From: an uncultured Roseiflexus sp. | GTDB taxonomy: Bacteria; Chloroflexota; Chloroflexia; Chloroflexales; Roseiflexaceae | Direction of reading: 5' to 3' | Length of the DNA: 53,339 nucleotides | Assembly (NCBI GenBank): GCA_937935075.1 | Contig: CALGYB010000033.1 | Span: 1-53,339 of the forward strand | Shown: in pieces, positions 45,289 to 52,912 of the stretch | Layout of the letters: every line of letters begins with the position of its first letter | Numbering within the stretch: position 1 is the first letter of the stretch | Position numbers and translations under genes: made by a program | The notes under the pieces: model-generated | Database searches by the model: none | What the model saw: the letters and a program-made list of their open reading frames with translations, nothing else | Told to the model about the DNA's origin: nothing

Positions 45289-45507
45289 TTTGGCGTTTCA
45301 TACCAACTCTAACCGTATGCCCAACTTTTAGCGAACAAGGTGGGAGTAGGTGGTAGGATGTAGGATTTTATTACCTGTCATATCAGATTCAAAAAGATAC
45401 TTCACCAAACCAAAAACCCCAGGGGCTATCTTTTTGAATCCTAGAGCACTCCCTTCGGTCGGGTTAGTTGGTTACCATTCGGTAACAAACTAACCGAATC
45501 TGGTATC
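45289..45507. other. Gap holding a repeat element and internal inverted repeats
   Basis: Contains the element at 45300-45506. Inside it, GATTCAAAAAGATA and TATCTTTTTGAATC form a 14-base perfect inverted repeat around 45386-45437. A second inverted repeat (GTTAGTT-GTTACC / GGTAAC-AACTAAC) lies around 45464-45494. Confidence 0.6.
45300..45506. repeat. Terminal-inverted-repeat element, copy 1
   Basis: About 207 bases bounded by ATACCAACTCT on the left and AGATTCGG-type ends (CCGAATCTGGTAT) on the right. The right end is identical over 17 bases (AACCGAATCTGGTATCA) to the fragment at 48.54 kb. No transposase is encoded. Confidence 0.6.
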
Positions 45508-45543
45508 AAACAGAAAATAACCAGGTGGATAATCTCCACCTGG
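45508..45543 (-). terminator. Terminator of glnK
   Basis: CCAGGTGGA (45521-45529) pairs with TCCACCTGG (45535-45543). On the minus strand the stem is followed by TTATTTTC, a weak T tract. Confidence 0.75.
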
Positions 45544-45568
45544 CCTGAAGCGCCAAAACGCGCTTGGT

Positions 45569-45919
45569 CTAGGAAACCGGGGTGACGGCTGCGGTATCCT
45601 CCTCGCCAGTGCGAATCCGGTAGACCTTCTCCACCGGCAGCACGAAAATTTTGCCGTCCCCCACCTCGCCGGTACGCGCACCCGCCAGAATGGCCCGCAC
45701 AGTGGGCTCCACAAAGTGGTCGGAGACGCCGATTTCCAGGCGCACCTTTTCCGAAAGCTCCATCTTGACGGTAGTACCCCGGTAGGTCTCGACCCGCTCG
45801 GTTTCGCCACCATGGCCCTGTACCCGGCTGATTGAAATGCCGCGCACCTCGGCTTTGAAGAGGGCCTCCAACACATCGTTGAGCTTCTCAGTCCGAACGA
45901 TGGCCACAATCAGTTTCAT
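45569..45919 (-). CDS. glnK: Nitrogen regulatory protein P-II (GlnK-like)
   Basis: A 116-residue P-II protein. KLIVAIVRTEKLNDVLEAL, the T-loop region (GHGGETERVETYRGTTVK) and the ATP-binding TGEVGDGKIFVLPVE are present. Tyr46 is kept, but position 51, the uridylylated tyrosine of enteric P-II, is Val. Regulation is therefore probably by ATP/ADP/2-oxoglutarate alone. It follows amtB by 11 bases, so its partner is almost certainly that channel, which P-II proteins close when nitrogen is abundant. Confidence 0.93.
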   Translation of the reverse strand: MKLIVAIVRTEKLNDVLEALFKAEVRGISISRVQGHGGETERVETYRGTTVKMELSEKVRLEIGVSDHFVEPTVRAILAGARTGEVGDGKIFVLPVEKVYRIRTGEEDTAAVTPVS

Positions 45920-45930
45920 CGCAGTTCTCC

Positions 45931-47292
45931 TTAATCGGTGCCGCCCACCGGCTTGGGCCTGGCCACCGGCATGGGAGCCTCACTCTTAACCAGGATGGCG
46001 CCCTCGCCGCTGGTGTAAGCTTCCTCGCCGTGCTGAGTAATATCCAGACCCACACCCTCTTCCTTGACCGGAACCTTGAGCGGGGTGATGGCCCCCACCA
46101 GCTTCAGCAGCACGAAGGTCATGGCGCCGCTATAGACCACCGCAATTAGCACCGCAAAGGCTTGTATCAACACCTGGGCCGGGTTGCCCCCAATCAGGCC
46201 GTTGAACAAACCATTCACCGACTCCTGAGCGAACACCCCGGTCAGGATAGCGCCCGTAATACCGCCCACACCGTGTGCAGCAAACACATCGAGCGAGTCA
46301 TCCATGCCGCTCTTGGCCCGCCACAACAGCACGTAATAGCTCGGGAAGGCCCCGATTGCACCCATCACCAGGGCAAAGAAGGGCGAGACAAACGCGGCGG
46401 CTGGGGTAATCACCACCAGACCCACCACAATAGCCGTGGCCAGCCCCACCGCGGTTACCCGGCCCGTGCGCATGAGGTCAATCAGCGACCAGACCACAAT
46501 GGTGGCCGCCGGGGCCAGGATGGTGTTGGTCAGGGCCAGCCCTGCGGTTGCGCTGGCCGCCCAGGCGCTGCCCGCATTGAAGCCAAACCAGCCGAACCAC
46601 AGCAGGGCCGCCCCCAGCAGCACAAAGGGCACATTGTGAGGCAAAATAGCCTGCCGTCCAAAATCCTTGCGCGCTCCTAGCACCAGGGCCGCTACCACCG
46701 CGGCAATCCCGGAGTTGATGTGTACCACCGTGCCGCCGGCAAAGTCCCAGGCCCCCAGGTCGGCCAGGAAGCCGCCCCCCCAGACCCACTTGGCAATGGG
46801 GGCGTAGACAAACAGACCCCACAGCGTGATGAACAACAAAAAGGCCGGGAAGCGCATCCGCTCCACCACTGCGCCCGAGACCAGCGCAGCGGTAATGATG
46901 GCGAAGGTGCCCTGGAAGATCATCCAGAGCATGTGGGGAATGGTGATCTCGGCAATGGCCCCCTTGTTCTCCATACCCACGTTGTTTAGGAACATGTAGC
47001 GCAGGTCGCCGATAAAGTTGCCGTCGCCCGAAAGGGCCAGGGTGTAGCCCAGCAAGGCCCAGGCCACCGCCACGAAGCCCAGCGCCGAGAAGCTCATCAT
47101 CATGGTGTTGAGGGCGTTCTTGGAGCGCACCATCCCCCCGTAGAAGAAGGCCAGGGCCGGGGTCATCAAAAGCACCAATCCGGTTGCCACCAGCATCCAA
47201 GCGGTGTCTGCTGCACTGAACTCGGGGCCCTCGGCGAAGGCCAGGCCCATCATCATGGTCCCTAGGAATATGGGTAGTCGAAGGTTTTTCAT
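45931..47292 (-). CDS. amtB: Ammonium transporter AmtB
   Basis: A 453-residue Amt channel. A signal-like first helix is followed by eleven membrane helices. Pore residues include WAWALLGYTLALSGDG-like helices, the twin histidines (VHINSG and FAAHGVGG) and the conserved WFGWFGFNAGSA. ATG at 47292 follows AGGAGGT; the preceding TTG is less likely. The gene order is amtB-glnK, opposite to the enteric glnK-amtB. A good promoter with an adjacent palindrome precedes it. Confidence 0.94.
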   Translation of the reverse strand: MKNLRLPIFLGTMMMGLAFAEGPEFSAADTAWMLVATGLVLLMTPALAFFYGGMVRSKNALNTMMMSFSALGFVAVAWALLGYTLALSGDGNFIGDLRYMFLNNVGMENKGAIAEITIPHMLWMIFQGTFAIITAALVSGAVVERMRFPAFLLFITLWGLFVYAPIAKWVWGGGFLADLGAWDFAGGTVVHINSGIAAVVAALVLGARKDFGRQAILPHNVPFVLLGAALLWFGWFGFNAGSAWAASATAGLALTNTILAPAATIVVWSLIDLMRTGRVTAVGLATAIVVGLVVITPAAAFVSPFFALVMGAIGAFPSYYVLLWRAKSGMDDSLDVFAAHGVGGITGAILTGVFAQESVNGLFNGLIGGNPAQVLIQAFAVLIAVVYSGAMTFVLLKLVGAITPLKVPVKEEGVGLDITQHGEEAYTSGEGAILVKSEAPMPVARPKPVGGTD

Positions 47293-47315
47293 CAACCTTT
47301 CACCTCCTGGGCAAG

Positions 47316-47344
47316 AGATTACTCGAGCTTTAGCATATTGTCAA
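47316..47344 (-). promoter_or_regulatory. Promoter of amtB-glnK
   Basis: Minus strand: TTGACA (47344-47339), 17 bases, TAATCT (47321-47316). Upstream lies the perfect palindrome ATATGTACATAT (47358-47369), within TTGTGACATATGTACATA, which loosely resembles a CRP-family site; it is a candidate nitrogen- or energy-responsive operator. Confidence 0.75.
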
Positions 47345-47369
47345 TCTCAATTGTGACATATGTACATAT

Positions 47370-47595
47370 ACTTTGTAACACTTTACCAAAAGAATCTGCT
47401 TATATTTCAAATACATTCGCAGATCCTGCAATTTGCGCATTTTCAACAAACATCTTACGAAGATGGCGAGCAAGCGATATGGCATTCCGTGCAAACCCAG
47501 ATTCGCGCAGCAGGGAGGGTGGGGCCCTGCGAACCCCACAAAGCAACCCGCCATACCACAAACAACAGATTTTGGTTCTAAACTGGTACCCAACT
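47370..47595. other. AT-rich gap between amtB and hrcA
   Basis: The stretch 47370-47480 is markedly A/T-rich compared with the rest of this part. Frames that cross it lack conserved content. No CIRCE element (inverted TTAGCACTC) is seen before hrcA. Confidence 0.5.
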
Positions 47596-48501
47596 ATGAC
47601 TGAGCGGCAACGGCGCATTCTGCATCTGCTGGTGGATAGCTATATCCAGACCCAGACCCCGGTACCCTCGAGCGTACTGGCGGATCGGCTGTCGTTGTCG
47701 CCGGCAACCATCAGATACGAGTTGATAGAGCTCGAGCGGCAAGGCCTGATCGGCAAGCCCCACACTTCGGCCGGCCGCATCCCCACGCGAACCGGATTCC
47801 AGCACTACGCCCTGTCCAAGCTGCCGCCCAACCCCCTACCCCAGGCCACGCTGGACAAGCTGGCTCAAGTACTAGAAGATGCGGGCTCGAGGCGTGAAGC
47901 CCTGCTTGTGCAGGTGGCTTCCAGGCTCTCGGGCTACCCGGCGTTGCTCCGGCTCAGACCCCAGCGTGCACCCAAACTATTGCAAGTGCACCTTTCCAAC
48001 CTGACACCTGGCAAGATACTGGCGGTAGCCGTTCTGGAAGGTGGGCGGGTGCGCGAAGCCCGTATTGAGCTATCCTTCACCCCTAACGAAGCCCAACTGA
48101 GTGAGGCAGAACACCGCTTGTTCAAGGCAACCCAGCCTGTAACAGCCAGCACACCGGCCATGATGGAGCTGTATGAATCCATCAGAAGAGCCTTTGCCCA
48201 AGGCAGCCAGGAGGAATACCGCGAAGGAGTGGGGTTGTTGCTAAGCGAGCCAGAGGCCCAAAACCCTATGTTTTTACGCCAGGCTATAGCGGTTTTTGAA
48301 ACCCCCAGCGACTCCACCTTCACCCCTCCTGGGGGTGTGAACGTCCGGGTCGGCGAGGACGAGGGGGTCTCGCTGGTACAGGCCGGAATCGGGGTTGACG
48401 ATCAGGTAGGCGAGCTTTCCCTGCTAGGCCCGGTGCGGATGCGCTACGAAAAGGCCCTCTCGGTGGCCTTCACCATGAGCCAAGCGTATATGGGAAAGTG
48501 A
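47596..48501 (+). CDS. hrcA: Heat-inducible transcription repressor HrcA
   Basis: A 301-residue protein, somewhat shorter than the usual ~340. N-terminal winged helix: RQRRILHLLVDSYIQTQTPV, then SPATIRYELIELERQGLI and SAGRIPT. The GAF-like core follows. GVGVDD and YEKALSVAFTMSQAY form the typical HrcA end (as GIGVDDQ and MRYEKALS). HrcA represses groESL and dnaK by binding CIRCE with GroEL as co-factor. The start at 47596 begins MTERQRR, the expected N-terminus; the longer frame to 47338 is not conserved. Confidence 0.9.
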   Translation: MTERQRRILHLLVDSYIQTQTPVPSSVLADRLSLSPATIRYELIELERQGLIGKPHTSAGRIPTRTGFQHYALSKLPPNPLPQATLDKLAQVLEDAGSRREALLVQVASRLSGYPALLRLRPQRAPKLLQVHLSNLTPGKILAVAVLEGGRVREARIELSFTPNEAQLSEAEHRLFKATQPVTASTPAMMELYESIRRAFAQGSQEEYREGVGLLLSEPEAQNPMFLRQAIAVFETPSDSTFTPPGGVNVRVGEDEGVSLVQAGIGVDDQVGELSLLGPVRMRYEKALSVAFTMSQAYMGK

Positions 48502-48528
48502 GTATAGTGCATGGGTATCTCTACAACG

Positions 48529-48553
48529 GTATACCCAACCGAATCTGGTATCA
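48529..48553 (+). repeat. Fragment of the terminal-inverted-repeat element
   Basis: AACCGAATCTGGTATCA (48537-48553) matches the right end of the element at 45.5 kb exactly over 17 bases. It lies about 42 bases before the moaD-moaE gene, close to its promoter. Confidence 0.65.
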
Positions 48554-48594
48554 CCTCTAGACACCTGGCCCTCGAGCCTGGACAATCTATAATC

Positions 48595-49293
48595 ATGCGT
48601 GTTCGGGTGTTGCTATTTGCCCTTTTCCGTGAGCAGGCCGGACAGGCCCGGCTCGAGCTCGACCTCCCTGCCGGTTCGACGGTGGCCGATGCCAAAACCC
48701 TGCTGGAGCAGCAGTATCCCCTACAACTCTCGGGGGGACTGGCGGCCATCAACGAGCGTCTAGCCCAGCTTGGCGACCCCTTGCAGGAAGGGGATGAGCT
48801 GGCCTTTTTGCCTCCAGTTTCGGGGGGCTCGGCTTCTCTTTCGAAGAGCGTACAGGACAACGAAAGCTACGGCCTGACCCATGAAGTTCTGGCCGTTCAA
48901 CCCTGGGTGGACTGGGCCTCGGATGACCCTTATGGCGCTGTGGTCAGTTTTCTGGGCACCACCCGCAGCCCGAACAAAGGTCTTGCCGTGACCCATCTGG
49001 AATACGAGGCCTACCCGGGCATGGCCGAAAAAGTTATGCGGCAAATTATCGCCGAGATGCGCGAACGCTGGGTGCTGGGCCGGGTGGCCCTGTGGCACCG
49101 TTTGGGCCGGGTGTTGCCCGCCGAAGGCTCCATTCTGATAGTGGTCTCGGCCCCCCACCGCCCCGAAGCCTTTGAGGCTTGCCGCTACGCCATTGAGCGG
49201 GTCAAGCAAATCCTGCCGGTGTGGAAGAAGGAATTCCTGCCCGATGGGTCACACTGGGTGGAGGGGCACGCATCCGAAGCACACAAGCTCTAG
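48595..49293 (+). CDS. MoaD-MoaE fusion (molybdopterin synthase, both subunits)
   Basis: A 232-residue protein beginning MRVRVLLFALFREQAG, a typical MoaD N-terminus. Residues 1-78 are MoaD, ending in FLPPVSGG, where the two glycines would carry the thiocarboxylate sulfur if freed. A linker of about 15 residues leads to MoaE (about 95-230), with VSFLGTTRSPNKG, LEYEAYPGMAEK, HRLGRVLPAEGSILIVVSAPHR and PVWKKEF. Molybdopterin synthase inserts the dithiolene sulfurs of the molybdenum or tungsten cofactor. Because MoaD must have a free GG end, processing after Gly78 or an unusual mechanism is needed; mycobacterial MoaX is cleaved in this way. Confidence 0.88.
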   Translation: MRVRVLLFALFREQAGQARLELDLPAGSTVADAKTLLEQQYPLQLSGGLAAINERLAQLGDPLQEGDELAFLPPVSGGSASLSKSVQDNESYGLTHEVLAVQPWVDWASDDPYGAVVSFLGTTRSPNKGLAVTHLEYEAYPGMAEKVMRQIIAEMRERWVLGRVALWHRLGRVLPAEGSILIVVSAPHRPEAFEACRYAIERVKQILPVWKKEFLPDGSHWVEGHASEAHKL

Positions 49294-49678
49294 TGAGATG
49301 CGGATGTCCCAGCGCTGAAGACTGATGGCCCAAGTAAAGGTCACGCCATGCTGAGAACGCCCGCAACAGCGGCACAAGGTTCGTCGAATCTAACAACGAA
49401 AACACCTGTCATTCCGAGTGGCTTCTAGCCTTTGACGACTTCGTCTCTCCTCCTCTTTATTTTCCACCCCTTTCGGGGCTTTCCCTTTATATGACACTTT
49501 TGACTGGATTTTTGCGTCTTTCGCGTCACCGTTCTGAGTGTCTGGTCAGCCATCAACGCCACGGCCCACGTCGCGACCTCAACAGATTTTCAACTCTGTG
49601 GCTCTTATGAGCCGAATGAAGTATGAGAAACTCCGCCCTGGACTGAGTATCTTTATTGGCTCAGTTGCGCTAGGCGTG
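49294..49678. other. Gene-free stretch before rpsA
   Basis: About 385 bases without a convincing gene. Some T/C-rich segments occur (TTCGTCTCTCCTCCTCTTTATT near 49440-49461). I see no tRNA or repeat of the TIR family in it. Confidence 0.4.
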
Positions 49679-49708
49679 TTGGACAAACCCAGAAACCTGT
49701 GCTATAAC
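49679..49708 (+). promoter_or_regulatory. Promoter of rpsA
   Basis: TTGGAC (49679-49684), 18 bases, TATAAC (49703-49708). The leader of about 130 bases ends in GAGAGGAAACAGGCGA before the ATG at 49847, and could carry an S1 autoregulatory structure. Confidence 0.75.
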
Positions 49709-49846
49709 TAACAGGTATGTCTTAACTTAGGGCTTAAGAACCCTGGGGAGACAATCCGTCGCGCAGACCATCCCAAACCAAACCCAGAGCAATCTGGGCG
49801 GGAATTTTGACGCGACAAAAGGTAAGGGCAGAGAGGAAACAGGCGA

Positions 49847-51523
49847 ATGGAAGACCAAGCTACCCAGACTCCAGTGGAAACTGGAAAAGAACCCCAAGTG
49901 TTTAGCATGGAGCAAGCCCTGCAAGACGCAGAGGCTCGCCTCGAGAAGACCGTGCAGCGCGGTCAGATCGTCACCGGTACAGTGGTGCTCATCACCAACG
50001 ACGGCGTCATGGTGGACATCGGCGCGCGCACCGAAGCCATCATCCCCTTTAATCAGCTCACCGAGGAGCCGCTTTCCGAGGAAGAGTTGAAGAACTTGCT
50101 CAAGCCCGGCGATAGTGTAACTGCCTATGTGGTGCGGGCCGACCTCGAGAACGGCCAGGTGGTGCTTTCCAAGAAGCGGGCCGAGGCCGACCAGAGCTGG
50201 GTCAAGGTGCAGGCCCTGTTCGATCAGGGCGAGCCGGTGATGGTAGAGGTGAAAGAAAAGGTCAAGGGGGGTCTGGTCGCGACCATCGAGGGTATCCGCG
50301 CCTTCCTGCCTGCCAGCCAGGTAGACCTCAAGCGCACCCCGGAGCTCGACGAGTACGTCGGTCAGAGCTTCCTGGTCAAAATTATCGAACTCAATCGCAA
50401 GAAGGGCCGGGTCATCCTCTCACGCCGCACCGTGCTGGAAGCCGAGCAAAAAGCCGCCCGCTCCAGCATCCTCTCCTCGCTCAAAGAAGGCGATGTCGTG
50501 GAGGGTCAGGTGGTCGAAGTCACCGAGTTTGGCGTGTTCGTGGCCCTGGGCGGCGTGGATGGCCTGGTACACCGTAGCGAGATTACCTGGGGCCGCTTCA
50601 ACCACCCCAAGGACGTGGTGCACAAAGGCCAGACCGTGAAAGCCAAGGTGCTCTCGGTGGACACCGAGCGCGAGCGGGTCAACCTCTCCATGAAGGCCCT
50701 CACCGAAGACCCCTGGCTGACGGTTTCGGAGCGCTACCCCATCGGCTCCAAGCTGAACGGCAAGGTGGTAGGTCTGACCCAGTTCGGGGCCTTTGTGGAG
50801 GTGGAGCCGGGCCTCGAGGGTCTCATTCACATCTCCGAGCTGTCCTGGACCAAACGCCCCAAGCACCCCAGCGAAATCTTGAAGGAAGGCCAGGAGGTCG
50901 AAGCCCAGGTGCTGCGCATTGACCCCGCCGAGCGCCGCCTCTCGCTGGGCCTCAAGCAAACCCAGCCCGACCCCTGGAAGAGCCTGCCCGACCGCTTCCC
51001 GCCGGGTACTCCGGTCAAGGGCAAGGTTACCGGCCTGACCGACTTTGGGGTGTTCGTGGAGATCGAGCCGGGCATTGAAGGCCTCATTCACGTCTCCGAG
51101 CTGGCCTACGAACGCGTCGAGAAACCCTCCGAGCTATTCAAGAAGGGCGACGAAGTCGAGGCAGCCATCCTGCAGATCGACCCCGTAGAGCAGCGCATCA
51201 GCCTCTCGCGCAAGCGCCTCCTGACCCCGCCCCCCCAGGCGGTTAGCGTCCCCGGCGACGAGGAGGGCGAAGGCCGCAAGGGCCGCCGCGACGGCAAGGG
51301 AGGCGAGCGTCCCAAGCGTCCCAAGGGCAAGGGTGGCCCGCGTGAAGGGCGTGGCCGCGAGCGCGATTTCGACTACGGGGGTTCCACCGGCGCAGCCGCC
51401 TACACCAACTATGACCCCAACGTGGCCGCTGCTTCCAACACCAATGTCAAGCTCGGCGACGTGTTCGGCGACCTGCTGAGCCAACTTAGCCTAGAAGAAG
51501 ATAAGGACAAGGAAAAGGCCTGA
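49847..51523 (+). CDS. rpsA: Ribosomal protein S1 (five S1 domains)
   Basis: A 558-residue S1 protein. Five OB-fold S1 domains are visible: about 36-110 (GQIVTGTVVLITNDGVMVDIG), 125-190 (EPVMVEVKEKVKGGLVATI), 210-280 (GDVVEGQVVEVTEFGVFVAL), 297-365 (GSKLNGKVVGLTQFGAFVEV) and 382-452 (GTPVKGKVTGLTDFGVFVEI). A basic Gly/Arg/Lys tail (RKGRRDGKGGERPKRPKGKG) and an acidic end follow. S1 binds leader RNA of messages and aids initiation. E. coli S1 has six domains; five is normal in Thermus relatives. Confidence 0.95.
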   Translation: MEDQATQTPVETGKEPQVFSMEQALQDAEARLEKTVQRGQIVTGTVVLITNDGVMVDIGARTEAIIPFNQLTEEPLSEEELKNLLKPGDSVTAYVVRADLENGQVVLSKKRAEADQSWVKVQALFDQGEPVMVEVKEKVKGGLVATIEGIRAFLPASQVDLKRTPELDEYVGQSFLVKIIELNRKKGRVILSRRTVLEAEQKAARSSILSSLKEGDVVEGQVVEVTEFGVFVALGGVDGLVHRSEITWGRFNHPKDVVHKGQTVKAKVLSVDTERERVNLSMKALTEDPWLTVSERYPIGSKLNGKVVGLTQFGAFVEVEPGLEGLIHISELSWTKRPKHPSEILKEGQEVEAQVLRIDPAERRLSLGLKQTQPDPWKSLPDRFPPGTPVKGKVTGLTDFGVFVEIEPGIEGLIHVSELAYERVEKPSELFKKGDEVEAAILQIDPVEQRISLSRKRLLTPPPQAVSVPGDEEGEGRKGRRDGKGGERPKRPKGKGGPREGRGRERDFDYGGSTGAAAYTNYDPNVAAASNTNVKLGDVFGDLLSQLSLEEDKDKEKA

Positions 51524-51541
51524 ACTCGAGCCTCAAACGCT

Positions 51542-51568
51542 AAGCCGCCCGTTCTCGGGCGGCTTTTT
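51542..51568 (+). terminator. Terminator of rpsA
   Basis: GCCGCCC (51544-51550) pairs with GGGCGGC (51557-51563) around six bases, followed by TTTTT (51564-51568). The TIR element begins at the next base. Confidence 0.88.
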
Positions 51569-51681
51569 ATACCAACTCTGCACGTGAGTGGCGCTAAACG
51601 CGCCCCTCACTTGCCGCGCCAGGGGGCGCGTCCGTGGGACTTGTATATCGCTTTTGGGTCACTTCTGGGCAGATTTGGTAT
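51569..51681. repeat. Terminal-inverted-repeat element, copy 2
   Basis: A 113-base element bounded by ATACCAACTCTGC (51569-51581) and GCAGATTTGGTAT (51669-51681), complementary over 12 of 13 bases. It starts directly after the rpsA T tract, and its right end runs into the stop codon of the minus-strand aminopeptidase gene. No coding capacity is seen. Confidence 0.75.
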
Positions 51682-52754
51682 CACAAGCCCTCAAACCGCC
51701 CCTTCTCCTGCAACACCTCGCCATCGGCCAGTATCCGCCCCCCCTGGCGTAAATCCAGAATCAAGTCCCAGTGGATCGAGGAGGTGTTGGTGCCGCCGGT
51801 CTCGGGGTAGCTTTGCCCCAGGGCCAGGTGCACCGTACCGCCGATTTTTTCGTCGTAGAGGATCAGGCCGGTAGAGCGGTTGATGCCGAAGTTGGTGCCG
51901 ATGCCTAGCTCGCCCAGGTAGCGGGCCCCAGGGTCGGCCTCCAGCATCCTGTGCAGGTAGGCCTCCCCTACCTGGGCGCTGGCTTCCACCACCTGCCCGC
52001 CCTGGAAACAGAGGTGCACCCCCTCCACCCGTTGCCCCGAAACTACTACCGGCAGGTTGAAGCTCACCCGGCCTTCGGCGGAGGTCTCGAGGGGGCCGGT
52101 AAAAACCTCCCCACTGGGCATGTTGCGCTTGCCGTCGGAGTTGATCCAGGTGCGCCCCTCCACCCTGAGCCGCAGGTCGGTTCCCTCGGCCTGGATGCGG
52201 ATTTCCTTGACCTTTTGTAAGCGCTTGATAAGGGCAGCCTGAAAGACCGACAGCTCGCGCCAGGTCGCGACCGGGTCGGGGCGGTCGAGGTACATGGCCC
52301 GCTCCACAAACGCCCGAAAGCCCGCCGTGGACATCCCCGCCTGCTGGGCATAACCGGCGGTGGGGTAGAGGGTCAGGCACCAGCGCTTGCGGGCCCGCAT
52401 TTGCTGGTAGGGCCGCCAGCCTGCCCGAAACTGGGCTAGACGCGCCGGGGGTACCTCGGCGAGCTCGAGGGGGTTCTGGGCACTCTCGATACGCAGGTTG
52501 GCATCTACATGTTCCATGAGGCGCATCTGCGGGAGCGGGGGCTGGTTCAACCACTCGCCTCCATGCAGGAAAAAGGGCCTCGAGGTGGCCGCTGGAAAGA
52601 GCTGCACAATGGGGTAAGCACCGCGCTGCAAGACGGCCTCCTGCAGGGCCTCGAGCAAGGGCAACGCAGCCGGTTCGGCTTCAATCAGAAGCGTCTGGCC
52701 GGGTTGCAAGTCCAGGCAGTACTCGGTCAACAGGGCTGCAAAACGGGTTTCCAT
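51681..52754 (-). CDS. M29-family aminopeptidase
   Basis: A 357-residue thermophilic aminopeptidase (aminopeptidase T/AmpS type). Metal ligands of the family are represented by VFTGPLETSAEG (Glu in the SGEVFTGP loop), VGEAYLHRMLEADP, GELGIGTNFGIN and the C-terminal GGTNTSSIHWDLILDLRQGG with His and Asp. The N-terminal half binds the substrate. The enzyme releases N-terminal residues in the cytoplasm using two metal ions. ATG at 52754 is the only conserved start. The TGA stop at 51683-51681 overlaps the end of the TIR element by its last base. Confidence 0.9.
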   Translation of the reverse strand: METRFAALLTEYCLDLQPGQTLLIEAEPAALPLLEALQEAVLQRGAYPIVQLFPAATSRPFFLHGGEWLNQPPLPQMRLMEHVDANLRIESAQNPLELAEVPPARLAQFRAGWRPYQQMRARKRWCLTLYPTAGYAQQAGMSTAGFRAFVERAMYLDRPDPVATWRELSVFQAALIKRLQKVKEIRIQAEGTDLRLRVEGRTWINSDGKRNMPSGEVFTGPLETSAEGRVSFNLPVVVSGQRVEGVHLCFQGGQVVEASAQVGEAYLHRMLEADPGARYLGELGIGTNFGINRSTGLILYDEKIGGTVHLALGQSYPETGGTNTSSIHWDLILDLRQGGRILADGEVLQEKGRFEGL

Positions 52755-52912
52755 ACCCTTCAGTTATACCTGCCAGCCCGAAAAACTATACCCCCCTGGA
52801 GAATCCGTAACGCCTAATTTGAACGGTAATTTCAGGCAATTTGGCCTATAGTATTGCTTCTTTGCGCACATGCACGTGAAACTCGCCACTTCTGCGCTAT
52901 GATGTAGAAAGC

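Noticed and set aside
46162-46989. Plus-strand frames opposite amtB
   Set aside because: They are antisense shadows; amtB is unambiguous.
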